64,000 nt of DNA from positions 5,612,034-5,676,033 of the forward strand of contig CM032817.1 in assembly GCA_019155185.1 (NCBI GenBank), in the 5' to 3' direction. The position numbers and the translations under genes were made by a program. Numbering within the stretch: the stretch's first letter is position 1; each line of letters begins with the position of its first letter. Below, piece after piece: positions 61,679-64,000 of this stretch. The stretch comes from Beaufortia kweichowensis (lineage: Eukaryota; Chordata; Actinopteri; Cypriniformes; Gastromyzontidae). The notes under the pieces were generated by a model. It was not told where the DNA came from, did not search any database, and worked only from the letters and a program-made list of their open reading frames with translations.

Positions 61679-63720
61679 TCTCTCGGGTTACGGCACGCGT
61701 GACTCTCTAGAGAAGAGCTCCCCCTGGTGGACTAACTGGAAAGCTCTTCAGTTTTTGTAGACTGAAAACTGCACTTGTCTGAATACACATTTTTAGATAA
61801 GCCCCTGAACTCATCTCTGAACCCAACACCTCATCGTGTTGGTTTAGTGTAGTAGAAAGCCAAGAACCTAAGCCCTCCCCGCGTTCATCTGCTGGCCAAG
61901 AGAGGCTGTGCCCTAATTGTAGCATTATTTTCAGTTGAGTGATATTGCCAATCGAGAAAGCAACCAGCACAATAATTGCTACCACGCACAATATCCTTGT
62001 ATGTGAAAGCCCTGAAGAATCTAAAGTAAAAACCCTCCCCAGATACCACTTCACAATCCTAAGAGGCCAAAGAACCTCCAACAATGTATATTTTCATTTC
62101 ATATCATAAAATGGCCGTTGGGTTTGTTGTAACTTACTAAAGGTCATTCCTATGTTTACGTAGCTTTTAAGGGGAGAAATCTGTGTACTGTCTAGCAAAA
62201 GTGGGTTTACTGTATGGATAGGTCACTGATGCTGTGCGGTTCACTGAGCGTCAGGCCCGTCTGTGTCACGAGGGTCGTTTCTGGCCTTGCGTTGATAAGA
62301 TGTAGGAGGGACCAGTAGAAGCTTTGTCTCTGTTTTTGACTGAAGATTCTTCCCTCATCCTGTCACTGTGAATTCATAACATTTCTCATCGGTTTTGTCA
62401 GCGTGGTGCTCGGAAAAGGTAGAAGTAACTGCGGCTGCTACGTGATCCGAAAGCGAATCTGCTGGCCACACCAAAGTGCTGACATTTCTGGCTTGTACAT
62501 GTTGCACAATGTATTTTTCAACATGGATAAATAGTGTAGTGATATTTACTGTTTGAAAGGAGGTTTTTGTACTTATTTAAACGGAGCGCTATGTGAGCTG
62601 CTGGGTGTGTGTCTGGGACGTTTCAGAGAACTGTTTTTCTATTGGATGTATTCCAGAAAGGCCTTAATGACTCGGCTGCTAGACGCACTCTTACGCTAAA
62701 CTCGACTAGTGCTACAATAGCAAAGCTAAGCCTTCTTTGCACAAACTTGAGAACAAAATAAGTCCTCGCTTCAAAACGGCTCTGTATTGCTTTAGTTTTA
62801 ACTAAATGATGAAAGCTGTGATTTTAGTTACACTTTATTCGCCCCGTTATGCATCTTACACATCACTGTAATAAACAACTTTATCAAATATGAAAATGAT
62901 GTAACTCTGTCATTCTGCAGTAGTTACATGTAGCGCATTAATAAAGTTATTCAGTACTTTTATTTAAAGCTTAGAAATATGAACAGTTTCATTTCCAGAC
63001 CAAGGTGTTTTTTTTTTTATTGCAAACCTCAGATCTTGAGATTTAGCGCTTGCCTTCGTGCCGCCTGGCTGTTCTCATTTACCTCATTTTCCAGTGTCAG
63101 TTTGCCTATATAATACCACCATATACAATACTGTAAATATTAGAAACTGTGAAAGCCAGTTTTTCTTGTTGTATTTTGAAGTATGCTTCTTTTTCTGTGC
63201 CAGTTCTTTTGTGACTGTCAAACACCTTGATTAAGTTTTCTGTCATGGACCACATAGAATGCTACATCTGTACTTTCATTTTGTTTTTGGTAAAAAAAAA
63301 AAAAGTAATATGCCCAGACAGTTAGCTGTATTGGAGATAAACTGATGTCTTTGCACTCTTTAGCATTTATATTTACAACAGAAAGTGACGGGTAGTCCCA
63401 AACTTTTAGCCAATTACGTGCTTCGGGTGAACATTCGGTTTAACGTTGTACAGAACTGCCTCATGCAAGTATCTCCTGGCAGTTTGAATATAGGTGTGTA
63501 TGTACAGCTGTAAACAAACTGTAAAAGAAATCTTCGCTTTGTCCTTTTTTTGAATAACCAAAGTGAGATTTTCATTTTCACTTCTAAATAGATTTAATAA
63601 TCTGGGGATGAAATCTCAAAGTGTTGCATCTTCTGTATCAAGTCAGTTGATTAGAAATAAAATTCTATTTTATTTGCCCATTTTCATTGTCTTGTCTTTT
63701 TTTATAGAATATTTAAGAAC
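61679..63720 (+). other. etnk1 3' UTR
   Basis: About 2 kb of non-coding sequence after the stop codon without any competing gene. The best polyadenylation signal is AATAAA at 63656-63661, followed by a T-rich, GT-containing stretch. Open frames here, including 125 codons on the minus strand at 61707-62084, show no family resemblance. Confidence 0.55.
63656..63661 (+). terminator. AATAAA polyadenylation signal of etnk1
   Basis: Canonical hexamer followed by TTTTATTTGCCC and a TCTTGTCTTTTTTT tract about 25-50 bases on, as expected of a cleavage site. Confidence 0.5.
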
Positions 63721-64000
63721 ATTTGTAACACTTCGCACACAAAGAGCTGAGTTTTTTTTAACGTAGAATGATTAAAACTTTAACCTGTTCCATCTTGCAG
63801 TGTCTATTTTCATGGCAAATCGAGTTTTAAATAATGGATTGTGCCGCCACTTTTTGTTCACGGAATTGGGTAACAGCGGTGATGAAAATCACGCCTTTAT
63901 TTTACGCTAAAGTGTTTCAGAAAGAAATAATTACAACAGCGCTCCAGTTCATACTGTAATTGAATTAGTTTCAGTCCCTCCAGCGGCTTCCACCGAGAGC

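Noticed and set aside
61716..61730. Second CTCF-like site (CTCCCCCTGGTGG)
   Set aside because: One core position differs from the consensus, and it sits in a 3' UTR, so I did not list it as a feature.
61707..62084. 125-codon minus-strand frame downstream of etnk1
   Set aside because: Lies wholly in the etnk1 3' UTR on the opposite strand, with no recognisable protein family or promoter.

Overview
The window is vertebrate nuclear DNA. It holds intron-rich genes with clean GT/AG splice sites, long AT-rich intergenic and intronic sequence, and decayed transposons. The proteins are closest to teleost versions, for example spexin with Thr at position 13 of the mature peptide. The repeats (a short GGGGTCATATCA-ended transposon, an AGTTCACC-type element and a tRNA-derived SINE relic) look like those of cyprinid fish. 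I read this as a cyprinid-like teleost chromosome segment. All exons were joined by eye from splice sites, conserved phase and remembered family sequence. No search was run.

Layout, left half. The 3' part of plakophilin-2 (pkp2, +, 490-3414, 5' end outside the window) is followed by tcp11l2 (+, 6359-8907). Next come the mitochondrial micropeptide gene stmp1 (+, 10556-11128), golt1b (+, 12245-14390) and the neuropeptide gene spexin (spx, +, 16050-17165). Liver glycogen synthase gys2 (-, 18007-25337, 16 coding exons) is convergent with spx.

Layout, right half. A 3.1 kb gap after gys2 contains a candidate unannotated secreted-peptide gene (27082-27410) with a decayed duplicate beside it. It is followed by lactate dehydrogenase B (ldhb, -, 28476-30420 plus a noncoding first exon near 31.9 kb), the mitochondrial phosphate carrier slc25a3 (-, 36259-39314), lamina-associated polypeptide 2 (tmpo, -, 40582-47852), the WD40 protein strap (-, 48877-50959 plus a noncoding exon) and ethanolamine kinase 1 (etnk1, +, 52948-61678, with a long 3' UTR to about 63.7 kb).

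The gene set matches human chromosome 12, but it mixes loci I remember from 12p (PKP2, GOLT1B-SPX-GYS2-LDHB, STRAP, ETNK1) with loci from 12q23 (TCP11L2, SLC25A3-TMPO). stmp1 is on chromosome 7 in human. The genes do not form one pathway. Several are metabolic (gys2 glycogen storage, ldhb lactate/pyruvate, slc25a3 mitochondrial phosphate import, etnk1 phosphatidylethanolamine synthesis, spx metabolic signalling). The most novel-looking item is the small secreted-peptide candidate between gys2 and ldhb. Its second exon may be repeat-derived, so it needs transcript evidence.
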